Positions 38,457 to 47,743 of a DNA stretch of 64,000 nt are shown in pieces (position 1 is the stretch's first letter; every line of letters begins with the position of its first letter). The notes beneath the pieces are model-generated. The model did not search any database. It saw nothing but the letters and a program-made list of their open reading frames with translations, and was not told the DNA's origin. A program made the position numbers and the translations under genes. The DNA is from Citrobacter sp. 18056. GTDB lineage: Bacteria; Pseudomonadota; Gammaproteobacteria; Enterobacterales; Enterobacteriaceae. Location of the stretch: NCBI GenBank assembly GCA_902706235.1, contig CACSJR010000003.1, positions 248,001 through 312,000 on the forward strand. Reading direction: 5' to 3'.

Positions 38457-39398
38457 ATGGAAAAGAGAAAAATCATTCTTGATTGTGATCCGGGTCACGA
38501 TGATGCCATTGCGATTATGATGGCGGCGAAACATCCAGCCATTGATTTGTTGGGTATTACTATCGTCGCCGGAAATCAGACGCTGGATAAAACACTCGTG
38601 AATGGTCTAAATGTTTGTCAGTATCTGGATATAAATGTACCGGTATATGCGGGTATGCCAAAGCCGATTATGCGTGAGCAAATTGTGGCAGATAATATTC
38701 ATGGGGAATCGGGGCTTGATGGTCCTGTTTTTGCGCCGCTGACACGCAAAGCCGAAAATACGCATGCTGTTAAGTATATTATTGATACCCTGATGGCGAG
38801 TGAAGGTGATATTACGCTAGTGCCCGTCGGGCCACTCAGTAATATTGCAGTCGCAATGCGCATGCAGCCTGCTATTTTGCCTAAAATACGTGAAATCGTT
38901 CTGATGGGCGGGGCGTACGGCACGGGTAATTTTACCCCGTCGGCAGAATTCAATATCTTCGCCGATCCAGAAGCTGCCCGGGTTGTCTTCACTTCCGGCG
39001 TGCCGCTGGTAATGATGGGACTCGACTTAACTAACCAGACTGTCTGTACAGCAGAGGTGATCGCGCGGATGGAAAAAGTCGGGGGCGCGGCTGGAAAATT
39101 GTTCAGCGATATCATGAATTTCACGCTCAAAACTCAGTTTGAAAATTACGGACTGGCGGGCGGACCGGTACACGATGCCACCTGCATAGGCTATCTCATT
39201 AACCCTTCACAGATTCACACTCAGGACATGTACGTCGAAATCGATGTGAACAGCGGCCCATGTTATGGACGTACCGTCTGTGATGAGTTGGGCGTGCTGG
39301 GCAAGCCCGCAAATGTCAAAGTGGGGATGAGTATCGACACCCATCAATTTTGGGATTTAGTGGAAGAGTGTGTGGGCATGTACCGTTTGGCTAAATAA
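38457..39398 (+). CDS. rihB: RihB ribonucleoside hydrolase (pyrimidine-specific)
   Basis: Cleaves cytidine and uridine to base and ribose. A 313-residue calcium-dependent nucleoside hydrolase, the length of E. coli RihB. The metal-binding [11 protein letters not shown] is near residue 11, with [28 protein letters not shown] and GPVHDAT. ATG 38457 has GAGGAA upstream; the frame is open 39 codons earlier without similarity. nupX follows, so the pair supports nucleoside uptake and salvage. Confidence 0.95.
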   Translation: MEKRKIILDCDPGHDDAIAIMMAAKHPAIDLLGITIVAGNQTLDKTLVNGLNVCQYLDINVPVYAGMPKPIMREQIVADNIHGESGLDGPVFAPLTRKAENTHAVKYIIDTLMASEGDITLVPVGPLSNIAVAMRMQPAILPKIREIVLMGGAYGTGNFTPSAEFNIFADPEAARVVFTSGVPLVMMGLDLTNQTVCTAEVIARMEKVGGAAGKLFSDIMNFTLKTQFENYGLAGGPVHDATCIGYLINPSQIHTQDMYVEIDVNSGPCYGRTVCDELGVLGKPANVKVGMSIDTHQFWDLVEECVGMYRLAK

Positions 39399-39411
39399 CG
39401 GCATCTGAATC

Positions 39412-39437
39412 CAGGCATGTTCCACCTGACATGCCTG
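39412..39437 (+). other. Perfect hairpin between rihB and nupX
   Basis: CAGGCATGT and ACATGCCTG form a 9-bp stem with an 8-base loop. No T-run follows, so it looks like an RNA processing or stability element lowering nupX expression relative to rihB rather than a full terminator. Confidence 0.5.
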
Positions 39438-39501
39438 AAACTCTTCCTGGGCAGCAAGCGGTCGCCCTTAAAAATCAGACCTGGCACAAGAGATGATCAT
39501 T

Positions 39502-40752
39502 ATGGATATAATGAGAAGTTTTCTGGGTATGGTAGTTTTACTGGCAATTGCGTTTTTACTGTCGGTAAATAAGAAAAATATTCGCTTGCGCACTATTGGT
39601 GCGGCATTGTTATTACAGATTGTTATTGGTGGTATTGTGCTTTATTTCCCTCCGGGAAAATGGCTAGCTGAACAGGCGGCCTTAGGCATTCATAAAGTTA
39701 TGTCATACAGCGATGCCGGAAGTACTTTTATTTTTGGTTCTTTAGTCGGGCCAAAAATGGATGTGGTATTTAATGGTGCTGGTTTTATTTTTGCTTTTCG
39801 CGTATTACCAGCCATTATCTTCATCACAGCGTTAGTTAGTTTGCTGTATTACATTGGCATAATGGGGAGCTTGATCCGAATTTTGGGGGGGATTTTCCAG
39901 AAAGCCCTGGATATCAGCAAGATCGAATCTTTTGTTGCCGTAACAACCATCTTTCTCGGGCAAAACGAAATCCCGGCAATTGTGAAGCCGTTTATGGATA
40001 AGCTCAATCGCAACGAACTGTTCACTGCGATTTGCAGCGGGATGGCCTCCATTGCCGGTTCAACGATGATCGGTTATGCAGCGCTTGGCGTGCCGATTGA
40101 TTATCTGCTGGCAGCTTCATTGATGGCAATCCCCGGCGGTATTCTGTTTGCCCGGATGCTGAGCCCAGCCACAGAGGCTTCTCAGGTCTCGTTCAATAAT
40201 TTGTCTTTCACAGAAACACCGGCAAAAAGCGTGATTGAGGCGGCGGCCTCAGGCGCAATGACCGGGCTGAAAATTGCCGCAGGCGTCGCGACGGTGGTAA
40301 TGGCTTTCGTGGCTATTATTGCCTTACTGAACGGTATTATTGGTGGCGTTGGCGACTGGTTTGGTTTTGGTCACGCCACGCTTGAAGGTATTTTCGGTTA
40401 TCTGCTTGCGCCACTGGCATGGTTAATGGGGGTGGATTGGGGCGATGCTAACCTTGCGGGGAGTTTGATAGGGCAAAAACTGGCGATCAACGAGTTTGTG
40501 GCATATCTGCATTTTTCGCCTTATCTGCAAGCAGGCAGCAGCCTGGATGTGAAAACTATCGCCATTATCTCTTTTGCACTGTGTGGATTCGCCAACTTTG
40601 GCTCCATTGGCGTCGTGGTCGGGGCATTTTCAGCCATTGCACCGCAGCGTGCGCCGGAGATTGCACAACTTGGCTTTCGGGCGTTACTTGCGGCCACGCT
40701 CTCCAATCTGATGAGCGCGACCATTGCCGGTTTCTTTATCGCTCTGGCGTGA
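39502..40752 (+). CDS. nupX: NupX concentrative nucleoside transporter
   Basis: A 416-residue NupC-family (CNT) proton-nucleoside symporter, the length of E. coli NupX. Motifs include FIFGSLVGPKMD, GQNEIPAIVKPF and the C-terminal LCGFANFGSIGVVVGAFSA. Start MDIMRSFLGM at 39502 matches E. coli; AAGAGA lies about 8 bases upstream. Partner of rihB: imports nucleosides that RihB then splits. Confidence 0.93.
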   Translation: MDIMRSFLGMVVLLAIAFLLSVNKKNIRLRTIGAALLLQIVIGGIVLYFPPGKWLAEQAALGIHKVMSYSDAGSTFIFGSLVGPKMDVVFNGAGFIFAFRVLPAIIFITALVSLLYYIGIMGSLIRILGGIFQKALDISKIESFVAVTTIFLGQNEIPAIVKPFMDKLNRNELFTAICSGMASIAGSTMIGYAALGVPIDYLLAASLMAIPGGILFARMLSPATEASQVSFNNLSFTETPAKSVIEAAASGAMTGLKIAAGVATVVMAFVAIIALLNGIIGGVGDWFGFGHATLEGIFGYLLAPLAWLMGVDWGDANLAGSLIGQKLAINEFVAYLHFSPYLQAGSSLDVKTIAIISFALCGFANFGSIGVVVGAFSAIAPQRAPEIAQLGFRALLAATLSNLMSATIAGFFIALA

Positions 40753-40781
40753 TACCGATGAGCACAGTGGATGTGCTCGTT

Positions 40782-41639
40782 TTACGCCGCCGCAACTTCA
40801 TTCTGCTGCGCTTTCAGCCATGCGATTTCTTCAGCCCAGATATCTGGATTAACGGTTTCCAGCACCATCGGGATGCCGTCGAAGCGGTTGTCCTGCATTA
40901 TCCAGCGGAACGCATCGTGGCCGATATTGCCTTCACCGAGGCTGTGATGGCGGTCAACGCGGCTGCCGAAAGCGCTCTTGGCGTCGTTCAGGTGCATTCC
41001 GCGCAGGTAGTTAAAGCCAACGATACGTTCGAATTCTGCGAAGGTTTTTTCACACTCTTCAGCGCTGCGTAAGTCGTAGCCTGCGGCGAAGGCGTGGCAG
41101 GTATCGATGCACACGCCGACGCGAGATTTATCTTCCACGCCGTCGATGATGGCCGCCAGGTGTTCGAACTCAAAGCCCAGGTTGCTGCCTTGACCTGCGG
41201 TGTTTTCGATAACCGCGGTGACGCCTTCGGTTTGTGCCAGTGCGATGTTGATCGACTCGGCGATGCGCGCCAGACAATCATCGACCGGGATTTGCATCAG
41301 GTGGCTACCAGGGTGGAAGTTCAGCAGCGTCAGCCCTAACTGCTGACAGCGGGTGAGTTCGTCGACGAAGGCTTCACGTGATTTTTCCAGCGCATCGGTG
41401 ACGGGATGGCCGAGGTTAATCAGGTAGCTGTCGTGCGGCAGGATTTGCGCAGGAGAGAAATGGTATTTTTCGCAGGCGACTTTGAAATCGTCGATGACCT
41501 CGCTGGTCAGCGGGGCCGCGCGCCACTGGCGCTGGTTCTTGGTGAACAGGGCGAATGCAGTGGCCTCAAGTTCCGCAGCGCGAATCGCGGCATTGGCGAC
41601 ACCGCCGGAGGCGCTGACATGTGCTCCGATAAATTTCAT
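40782..41639 (-). CDS. nfo: Endonuclease IV
   Basis: Zinc-dependent AP endonuclease that cuts 5' to abasic sites and removes 3' blocking groups; part of the SoxRS response in E. coli. 285 residues, identical length to E. coli Nfo. Zinc ligand His69 ([12 protein letters not shown]) and signature regions [33 protein letters not shown] and [20 protein letters not shown] are intact. In E. coli yeiI lies next to nfo; here nupX follows directly. Confidence 0.97.
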   Translation of the reverse strand: MKFIGAHVSASGGVANAAIRAAELEATAFALFTKNQRQWRAAPLTSEVIDDFKVACEKYHFSPAQILPHDSYLINLGHPVTDALEKSREAFVDELTRCQQLGLTLLNFHPGSHLMQIPVDDCLARIAESINIALAQTEGVTAVIENTAGQGSNLGFEFEHLAAIIDGVEDKSRVGVCIDTCHAFAAGYDLRSAEECEKTFAEFERIVGFNYLRGMHLNDAKSAFGSRVDRHHSLGEGNIGHDAFRWIMQDNRFDGIPMVLETVNPDIWAEEIAWLKAQQNEVAAA

Positions 41640-41723
41640 AAAAAACTCCTGTTAAACCCGCCTAAAAGGAAATGCATAGCAAAGGCTAATCATAGCGGGT
41701 TAACAGGAGAGTGATACAGTGCT

Positions 41724-42773
41724 TTATGCCATCAGGGCATGAACTGCAACGTTAATCATGCCGCCGCCGATGATGAGCCAGACGAACAACACCAGTGCCA
41801 TCAGCAGCGGTTTCGCTCCGGCTTTTTTCAGTGCGCTGACATGGGTGGTTAAGCCCAGAGCCGCCATCGCCATCGCTAACAGTACGGTGTCGAGGGTTAC
41901 CAGCACGTCTACAACCGCTTTAGGTAACAGGTGGAACGAGTTGAAAATCGCCACCACGATGAACAGGATCGCAAACCACGGAATGGTGATTTTGCTTTTT
42001 TCACCGCTACCCGCCGGTGCCAGTTGTTTAACGCGAGCGGCCAGGATAATCAGGAACGGTGCCAGCATCATCACGCGCAGCATTTTGGCAATCACAGCAG
42101 CGTTTTCAGCATCCGGGCTGACGGCGTGTCCTGCCGCCACAACCTGTGCAACTTCATGCATGGTTGAACCCATGTAAATCCCGTAGGTTTCCGGAGTAAA
42201 CCAGTGGGCCAGTACCGGGTACATCGCCGGGTAGAGGAAAATGGCAATGGTCCCGAAAATCACAACCGTCGCAACCGCCACGGTGACTTTGCTGGATTCG
42301 GCTTTCAGTACCGGTTCCGTCGCCAGTACGGCCGCCGCGCCACAGATACTGCTGCCCGCGCCAATTAACCAACTGGTCTGTTTATCAAGGCCAAACACTT
42401 TCTGGCCGAGGAAAGACGCCAGTAAAAAAGTGCTGGAAAGCGTCAGCACGTCGATGGCGATCCCGCTGAAACCTACGTCAGCAATTTGCGAAAACGTCAG
42501 GCGAAAGCCATAAAGAATGATGCCCAGACGCAGCAAATGCTGCTTGGCGAACAACACACCGCCGTCGCAGCGCTGCCAGATTTTTGGGTAAACCGTGTTG
42601 CCGACGACCATCCCAAGCAGAATAGCCATCGTCAGTGCGCTAAAGCCCGCGCCGGCAATCGCCGGAATGCTTCCGGTCCACAGTGCAACGCCGGTAATCA
42701 AGGCGGTAAGCGCCAGACCCGGGACAAAATGCCCGAGCGAATGTCGGTGTTTGTTAAGCGTGAGTGTTGTCAT
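41724..42773 (-). CDS. yeiH: YeiH, putative sulfate exporter family protein
   Basis: A 349-residue UPF0324/PSE family membrane protein with about ten helices; AGSSICGAAAVLATEPVLKA and GSTMHEVAQVVAAGHAV are family motifs. Family members are thought to export sulfate or similar anions; substrate is not shown. It diverges from the LysR gene yeiE across a region with a perfect 10-bp inverted repeat, the usual arrangement for a LysR regulator and its target. Confidence 0.92.
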   Translation of the reverse strand: MTTLTLNKHRHSLGHFVPGLALTALITGVALWTGSIPAIAGAGFSALTMAILLGMVVGNTVYPKIWQRCDGGVLFAKQHLLRLGIILYGFRLTFSQIADVGFSGIAIDVLTLSSTFLLASFLGQKVFGLDKQTSWLIGAGSSICGAAAVLATEPVLKAESSKVTVAVATVVIFGTIAIFLYPAMYPVLAHWFTPETYGIYMGSTMHEVAQVVAAGHAVSPDAENAAVIAKMLRVMMLAPFLIILAARVKQLAPAGSGEKSKITIPWFAILFIVVAIFNSFHLLPKAVVDVLVTLDTVLLAMAMAALGLTTHVSALKKAGAKPLLMALVLFVWLIIGGGMINVAVHALMA

Positions 42774-42826
42774 AACCTTCTCCTTTATCTGGATTAAAGG
42801 TTACGTGCCGCTGGCTTAAAAATAAA

Positions 42827-42850
42827 ATTGATTATATGTTTATAATCAAT
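42827..42850. promoter_or_regulatory. Palindromic candidate YeiE operator
   Basis: ATTGATTATA-TGTT-TATAATCAAT is a perfect 10-bp inverted repeat of the T-N11-A type bound by LysR regulators, located between divergent yeiH and yeiE, 54 bases from the yeiH start. Confidence 0.65.
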
Positions 42851-42870
42851 CTGAATAACTGGTATGCCCG

Positions 42871-42922
42871 ACATACTTCAAGCCACCGTTGCGTTGGCTG
42901 CAACTCGAATTATGTAGGGTAT
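42871..42922. repeat. Imperfect palindrome resembling a dispersed enterobacterial repeat
   Basis: ATACTTCAAGCCACCGTTGC continues through GTTGGCTGCAACTCGAATTA to GGGTATA. The outer ends are inverted relative to each other. It resembles a short dispersed repeat seen in many enterobacterial intergenic regions; a genome copy count is needed to be sure. Confidence 0.35.
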
Positions 42923-42939
42923 ATAAATGAAGGTTCTCT

Positions 42940-43806
42940 ATGCATATCACCTTACGTCAGCTTGAAGTGTTTGCCGAAGTGCTAAAAAGCGGTTCGACAA
43001 CCCAGGCCTCGCAAATGCTGTCGTTATCGCAGTCGGCGGTCAGCGCGGCGCTTACCGATCTGGAAGGTCAGCTCGGCGTGCAGCTGTTCGACCGGGTCGG
43101 GAAACGACTGGTGGTGAACGAACATGGCCGTCTGTTGTATCCGCGCGCGCTGGCGACGCTGGAACAGGCAACCGAAATCGAGCAGCTGTTTCGTGAAGAT
43201 AACGGCGCTATCCGTGTTTTCGCCAGCAGCACCATCGGTAATTACATTCTGCCGGAAATCATCGCCCGCTATCGCCGTGATTTTCCGTCGCTGCCGCTGG
43301 AGCTCAGCGTCGGTAACAGTCAGGACGTGATCAACGCCGTCAGCGATTTCCGCGTGGATATCGGACTCATCGAAGGCCCATGCCACGCCGCAGAAATTAT
43401 TGCCGAACCCTGGCTGGAAGATGAGCTGGTGGTGTTCGCCGCTCCTGGCTCGGCGTTACTGACAGGGGAGGTGACGCTGGCGAGGCTGGCCGAAGCGCCG
43501 TGGATCCTTCGCGAGCGCGGTTCCGGTACGCGTGAAATCGTCGATTACCTGCTGTTGTCCCATTTGCCGGAATTTCATCTCGGGATGGAGCTTGGTAACT
43601 CTGAGGCCATCAAGCACGCGGTGCGCCACGGCCTGGGCATCAGCTGTCTGTCACGGCGCGTGATTGCCGAACAGCTCGACAGCGGCACGCTGGTCGAACT
43701 TCCCGTCCCGCTGCCGCGCCTGACGCGCAAGCTCTGGCGCATCCATCACCGGCAAAAACACCTTTCAAATGCGCTGCGGCGTTTCCTGCGATATTGCGAT
43801 ATTTGA
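42940..43806 (+). CDS. yeiE: YeiE LysR-family regulator
   Basis: A 288-residue LysR transcription factor: N-terminal winged helix ([20 protein letters not shown] ... [12 protein letters not shown]) and a type-2 periplasmic-binding-like effector domain from about residue 90. YeiE has been linked to sulfite tolerance and motility in related enterobacteria. It diverges from yeiH and precedes lysP. Confidence 0.93.
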   Translation: MHITLRQLEVFAEVLKSGSTTQASQMLSLSQSAVSAALTDLEGQLGVQLFDRVGKRLVVNEHGRLLYPRALATLEQATEIEQLFREDNGAIRVFASSTIGNYILPEIIARYRRDFPSLPLELSVGNSQDVINAVSDFRVDIGLIEGPCHAAEIIAEPWLEDELVVFAAPGSALLTGEVTLARLAEAPWILRERGSGTREIVDYLLLSHLPEFHLGMELGNSEAIKHAVRHGLGISCLSRRVIAEQLDSGTLVELPVPLPRLTRKLWRIHHRQKHLSNALRRFLRYCDI

Positions 43807-43837
43807 TGGTATGGCGAAACGGCAGAATAAGGGCTTT

Positions 43838-43877
43838 ACTTATAATTTGTGCTTCATCATGAAGCTCTCTTATAAGT
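43838..43877. promoter_or_regulatory. Long dyad in the lysP control region
   Basis: ACTTATAATTTGTGCTTCAT / ATGAAGCTCTCTTATAAGT are near-perfect inverted arms of 19-20 bases around a single C, 76 bases before the lysP start. In E. coli lysP is activated by the LysR protein ArgP without lysine; this dyad, with nested TTATAA and GCTTCAT pairs, is a good candidate ArgP region. Confidence 0.55.
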
Positions 43878-43952
43878 GCGCATTTGTGCCGGAAGGAACA
43901 GCGATCGTCTGCTACAATCGCGCCTCATTTTTTGGAAGGACAGCATTTTCCT

Positions 43953-45422
43953 ATGGTTTCCGAAACTAAAACCACAGAAGCGCCCGCGCTCCGTCGCGAA
44001 CTTAAGGCGCGTCACCTGACGATGATCGCTATTGGTGGTTCAATCGGTACAGGGTTGTTTGTTGCCTCAGGGGCAACCATTTCGCAGGCGGGCCCAGGCG
44101 GCGCACTGCTTTCTTACATTCTTATTGGTCTGATGGTGTACTTCCTGATGACAAGCCTTGGCGAACTGGCAGCATTTATGCCGGTGTCAGGCTCGTTTGC
44201 GACCTATGGTCAGAACTATGTAGAAGAAGGTTTCGGCTTCGCGCTGGGCTGGAACTACTGGTACAACTGGGCGGTAACTATCGCCGTCGACCTTGTCGCC
44301 TCACAGCTGGTCATGAATTATTGGTTCCCGGACACGCCGGGCTGGATCTGGAGCGCACTGTTCCTCGGCATTATGTTCCTGCTGAACTGGATCTCGGTCA
44401 AAGGTTTCGGTGAAGCGGAATACTGGTTCTCGCTGATTAAAGTGACTACCGTCATCATCTTTATCGGTGTTGGCGTGCTGATGATTTTCGGCATCTTTAA
44501 AGGCGCGCAACCGGTAGGCTGGAGCAACTGGACAACCGGCGATGCGCCGTTTGCTGGCGGTTTTGCCGCGATGATTGGCGTGGCGATGATTGTCGGCTTC
44601 TCTTTCCAGGGTACCGAACTTATCGGTATCGCGGCGGGTGAATCCGAAGATCCAGAGAAGAACATTCCACGCGCGGTGCGTCAGGTGTTCTGGCGTATCC
44701 TGCTGTTCTATGTGTTCGCAATCCTGATTATCAGCTTGATCATTCCTTATACCGATCCGAGCCTGCTGCGTAACGACGTGAAAGACATTTCCGTCAGCCC
44801 GTTCACGCTGGTGTTCCAGCATGCTGGCCTGCTGTCTGCGGCGGCGGTAATGAATGCGGTTATCCTGACGGCGGTGCTGTCTGCCGGTAACTCCGGGATG
44901 TATGCCTCGACTCGTATGCTTTACACCCTGGCCTGTGACGGTAAAGCCCCGCGTATTTTCTCTAAGCTTTCCAAAGGCGGCGTACCGCGTAACGCACTGT
45001 ATGCGACCACCGTGGTGGCGGGGCTGTGCTTCCTGACTTCTATGTTCGGCAACCAGACCGTTTACCTTTGGCTGCTGAATACTTCAGGAATGACCGGGTT
45101 TATCGCCTGGCTCGGGATTGCTATCAGCCATTACCGTTTCCGTCGCGGTTACGTGATGCAGGGGCATGATCTGAATAATCTGCCGTACCGTTCGGGCTTC
45201 TTCCCGATTGGGCCAATCTTTGCATTCGTCCTGTGTCTGATTATCACGCTCGGCCAGAACTACGAAGCCTTCCTGAAAGATACCATTGACTGGGGCGGTG
45301 TAGCGGCAACCTACATCGGTATCCCGCTGTTCCTGGTTATCTGGTTTGGCTACAAGCTCTCGAAGGGCAGTCGCTTCGTACGCTACAGCGAAATGACATT
45401 CCCGGAACGCTTCAAACAGTAA
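43953..45422 (+). CDS. lysP: LysP lysine-specific permease
   Basis: A 489-residue, 12-helix amino-acid permease (APC superfamily) importing lysine with protons; in E. coli it also restrains CadC. N-terminal family motif RHLTMIAIGGSIGTGLFVAS at the first helix and the conserved GFSFQGTELIGIAAGESEDP. Start MVSETKTTEAP at 43953 has GGAAGGA 12 bases upstream and agrees with E. coli LysP (489). Confidence 0.96.
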   Translation: MVSETKTTEAPALRRELKARHLTMIAIGGSIGTGLFVASGATISQAGPGGALLSYILIGLMVYFLMTSLGELAAFMPVSGSFATYGQNYVEEGFGFALGWNYWYNWAVTIAVDLVASQLVMNYWFPDTPGWIWSALFLGIMFLLNWISVKGFGEAEYWFSLIKVTTVIIFIGVGVLMIFGIFKGAQPVGWSNWTTGDAPFAGGFAAMIGVAMIVGFSFQGTELIGIAAGESEDPEKNIPRAVRQVFWRILLFYVFAILIISLIIPYTDPSLLRNDVKDISVSPFTLVFQHAGLLSAAAVMNAVILTAVLSAGNSGMYASTRMLYTLACDGKAPRIFSKLSKGGVPRNALYATTVVAGLCFLTSMFGNQTVYLWLLNTSGMTGFIAWLGIAISHYRFRRGYVMQGHDLNNLPYRSGFFPIGPIFAFVLCLIITLGQNYEAFLKDTIDWGGVAATYIGIPLFLVIWFGYKLSKGSRFVRYSEMTFPERFKQ

Positions 45423-45443
45423 GTGATTATTCCCCTATGAAAG

Positions 45444-45469
45444 CCCTCCAGTCGGAGGGTTTTTTTTTG
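45444..45469 (+). terminator. Intrinsic terminator of lysP
   Basis: CCCTCC-AGTC-GGAGGG followed by nine Ts. Confidence 0.88.
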
Positions 45470-45587
45470 CCAGGCAGCTCTGCGCTTGCGTGGGCCTATG
45501 GATTTTGTAGATACGGCAAGCGTAGCACCAACGGGCATCTTGATGCCTTTGCTATATCCTTCAGACATAATTTCTCACAATTGAATT

Positions 45588-45606
45588 GATAATTGTTATC
45601 ATTCTT
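45588..45606. promoter_or_regulatory. Fur box of cirA
   Basis: GATAATTGTTATCATTCTT fits the 19-base Fur consensus GATAATGATAATCATTATC at most positions, with flanking ATTGATAATTG repeats that allow overlapping dimers. About 130 bases upstream of cirA; predicts repression when iron is plentiful. Confidence 0.8.
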
Positions 45607-45734
45607 CTTATCATCTACGCACTTTCAGGATGAAGCCACTCCCCGCATCTTGTCCGAGGACGTAACCGGACCAGGGTGACCAGCCACATCTGCACTTTTT
45701 TTGGTTGTTGTTGTTTACCTCATGGAGAAAGGAA

Positions 45735-47699
45735 ATGTTCAGGTTAAATCCTCTTGTTCGGGGCGGGTTGTGCGCATCCGCATTCGCGCTGGCGATGCCA
45801 GTAATGGCTGAAAACGACGATGAAACCCTGGTGGTCACGGCCTCCGCGACGGAGCAGAGCGTGAAAGATGCGCCAGCCAGCATCAGCGTGATTACCCAGC
45901 AGGATCTTCAGCGTCGTCCGGTGCAGAATCTGAAAGACGTATTACAGGACGTCCCGGGCGTGCAGCTCACCAACGAAGGGGATAATCGCAAGGGCGTCAG
46001 TTTGCGTGGACTCGACAGCAGCTACACCTTGATTCTGGTCGACGGCAAACGCGTTAACTCGCGCAACGCCGTGTTCCGCCATAACGATTTTGATCTCAAC
46101 TGGATCCCCGTGGACGCCATCGAACGCATCGAAGTGGTGCGTGGCCCGATGTCGTCGTTGTACGGTTCCGATGCGTTAGGCGGTGTGGTGAACATCATCA
46201 CCAAAAAAATCGGCCAGAAATGGCACGGTACGCTGACCGCCGATACCACGATTCAGGAACATCGTGACCGCGGCGACACCTACAATGGGCAGTTCTTTAC
46301 CAGCGGCCCGCTAATTGACGGCGTGCTGGGGTTGAAAGCCTACGGCAACCTGTCCAAACGTGAAAAAGACGAACAGCAGAAATCCTCGACGGCGGCCAGT
46401 GGTGAATCCCCGCGCATTGAAGGCTACACCAGTCGTGACGGTAACGTAGAGTTTGCCTGGACGCCAAATGACAACCACGATTTTACCGCCGGATACGGCT
46501 TCGACCGTCAGGACCGTGATTCTGATTCCCTCGATAAAAACCGCCTGGAACGCCAGAACTATTCCTTAAGCCACAACGGCCGTTGGGACGTGGGCAACAG
46601 TGAACTGAAATTCTATGGCGAAAAAGTGGATAACAAAAATCCGGAAGCGGCTGGCGTTATCACTTCTGAAAGTAATTCGATTGACGGCAAATACGTGCTG
46701 CCACTGGACGCCATCAATCAGTTGCTGACGGTGGGCGGCGAATGGCGTCACGATAAGCTTAAAGACCCGGTCAATTTACAGGGCAGCGGCAACACATCCG
46801 CCAGCCAGTACGCGCTGTTTATCGAAGACGAATGGCGGATTTTCGAGCCGCTGGCGCTGACCACCGGCGTGCGTATGGACGATCACGAAACCTACGGCGA
46901 TCACTGGAGCCCGCGTGCGTATCTGGTGTACACCGCCACCGACACCGTGACGGTGAAAGGCGGCTGGGCAAATGCCTTCAAAGCGCCATCATTACTGCAG
47001 CTCAGCCCGGACTGGACCACCGGTTCCTGCCGTGGCGCCTGTGAGATTGTGGGTAGCCCGGACCTGAAACCGGAAACAAGTGAAAGCTATGAGCTCGGTA
47101 TTTATTACGCCGGAGAAGAAGGCTGGCTGGAAGGCGTACAGGGCAGCATCACGACTTTCCAGAACGACGTCGATGACCGCATCAGCATCAGCCGTACCGC
47201 TAACGTCGATCAGGCGAAAGACTACCCGAACTACGTGGGTCTGAATGCCGACGGCGAACCGATTTTCCGTTATTACAACGTCAACAAAGCGCGTATCCGC
47301 GGCGTAGAAACCGAGCTGAAATTCCCACTGGCGGAAGACTGGAAAGTCACGCTGAACTACACCTACAACGACGGTCGAGACCTGAGTAACGGCGGCAACA
47401 AACCGCTGTCCGAGCTGCCTTACCACACGGCGAACGGTGTGGTGGACTGGCAGGCGACGCAGGACTGGTCATTCTATATGCAGGCGAACTACAGCGGCGA
47501 GAAACGCGCCATGACCACAAACGGCGCAACCCCGGGCGGATACGTCATCTGGAACACCGGCGGCGCATGGCAGGCGACGAAGAACGTTAAGCTGCGTGCG
47601 GGCGTGCTGAACCTGACCGATAAAGATCTTAGCCGCGACGATTACAGTTACAACGAGGACGGACGTCGCTACTTTATGGCAGTGGATTACCGCTTCTGA
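45735..47699 (+). CDS. cirA: CirA TonB-dependent catecholate siderophore/colicin I receptor
   Basis: A 654-residue outer-membrane 22-strand barrel that imports linear catecholate ferri-siderophores and is the colicin Ia/Ib receptor (663 in E. coli). Signal peptide to about residue 25 (PVMA), TonB box DETLVVTA, plug domain (about 45-155, [22 protein letters not shown] split across the plug signature), and the terminal aromatic residue in VDYRF. GGAGAAAGGAA precedes ATG 45735. Fur-controlled. Confidence 0.95.
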   Translation: MFRLNPLVRGGLCASAFALAMPVMAENDDETLVVTASATEQSVKDAPASISVITQQDLQRRPVQNLKDVLQDVPGVQLTNEGDNRKGVSLRGLDSSYTLILVDGKRVNSRNAVFRHNDFDLNWIPVDAIERIEVVRGPMSSLYGSDALGGVVNIITKKIGQKWHGTLTADTTIQEHRDRGDTYNGQFFTSGPLIDGVLGLKAYGNLSKREKDEQQKSSTAASGESPRIEGYTSRDGNVEFAWTPNDNHDFTAGYGFDRQDRDSDSLDKNRLERQNYSLSHNGRWDVGNSELKFYGEKVDNKNPEAAGVITSESNSIDGKYVLPLDAINQLLTVGGEWRHDKLKDPVNLQGSGNTSASQYALFIEDEWRIFEPLALTTGVRMDDHETYGDHWSPRAYLVYTATDTVTVKGGWANAFKAPSLLQLSPDWTTGSCRGACEIVGSPDLKPETSESYELGIYYAGEEGWLEGVQGSITTFQNDVDDRISISRTANVDQAKDYPNYVGLNADGEPIFRYYNVNKARIRGVETELKFPLAEDWKVTLNYTYNDGRDLSNGGNKPLSELPYHTANGVVDWQATQDWSFYMQANYSGEKRAMTTNGATPGGYVIWNTGGAWQATKNVKLRAGVLNLTDKDLSRDDYSYNEDGRRYFMAVDYRF

Positions 47700-47743
47700 T
47701 GGGCATTGTCAGGCAGCGGCGGGAGCGGCTGCCTGATGATGAT

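Larger units (their letters stand above)
45423..45734. other. Intergenic region lysP-cirA
   Basis: 312 bases. It holds the lysP terminator, the Fur box and the cirA leader. A 61-codon minus-strand ORF ending inside lysP (45383-45568) has no good ribosome binding site and was not called. Confidence 0.65.

Noticed and set aside
45383-45568. 61-codon minus-strand ORF MSEGYSKGIKMPVG... between lysP and cirA
   Set aside because: Second half runs through the lysP terminator and coding end, ribosome binding site is poor, and I do not recognise the product. A short real peptide cannot be fully excluded.
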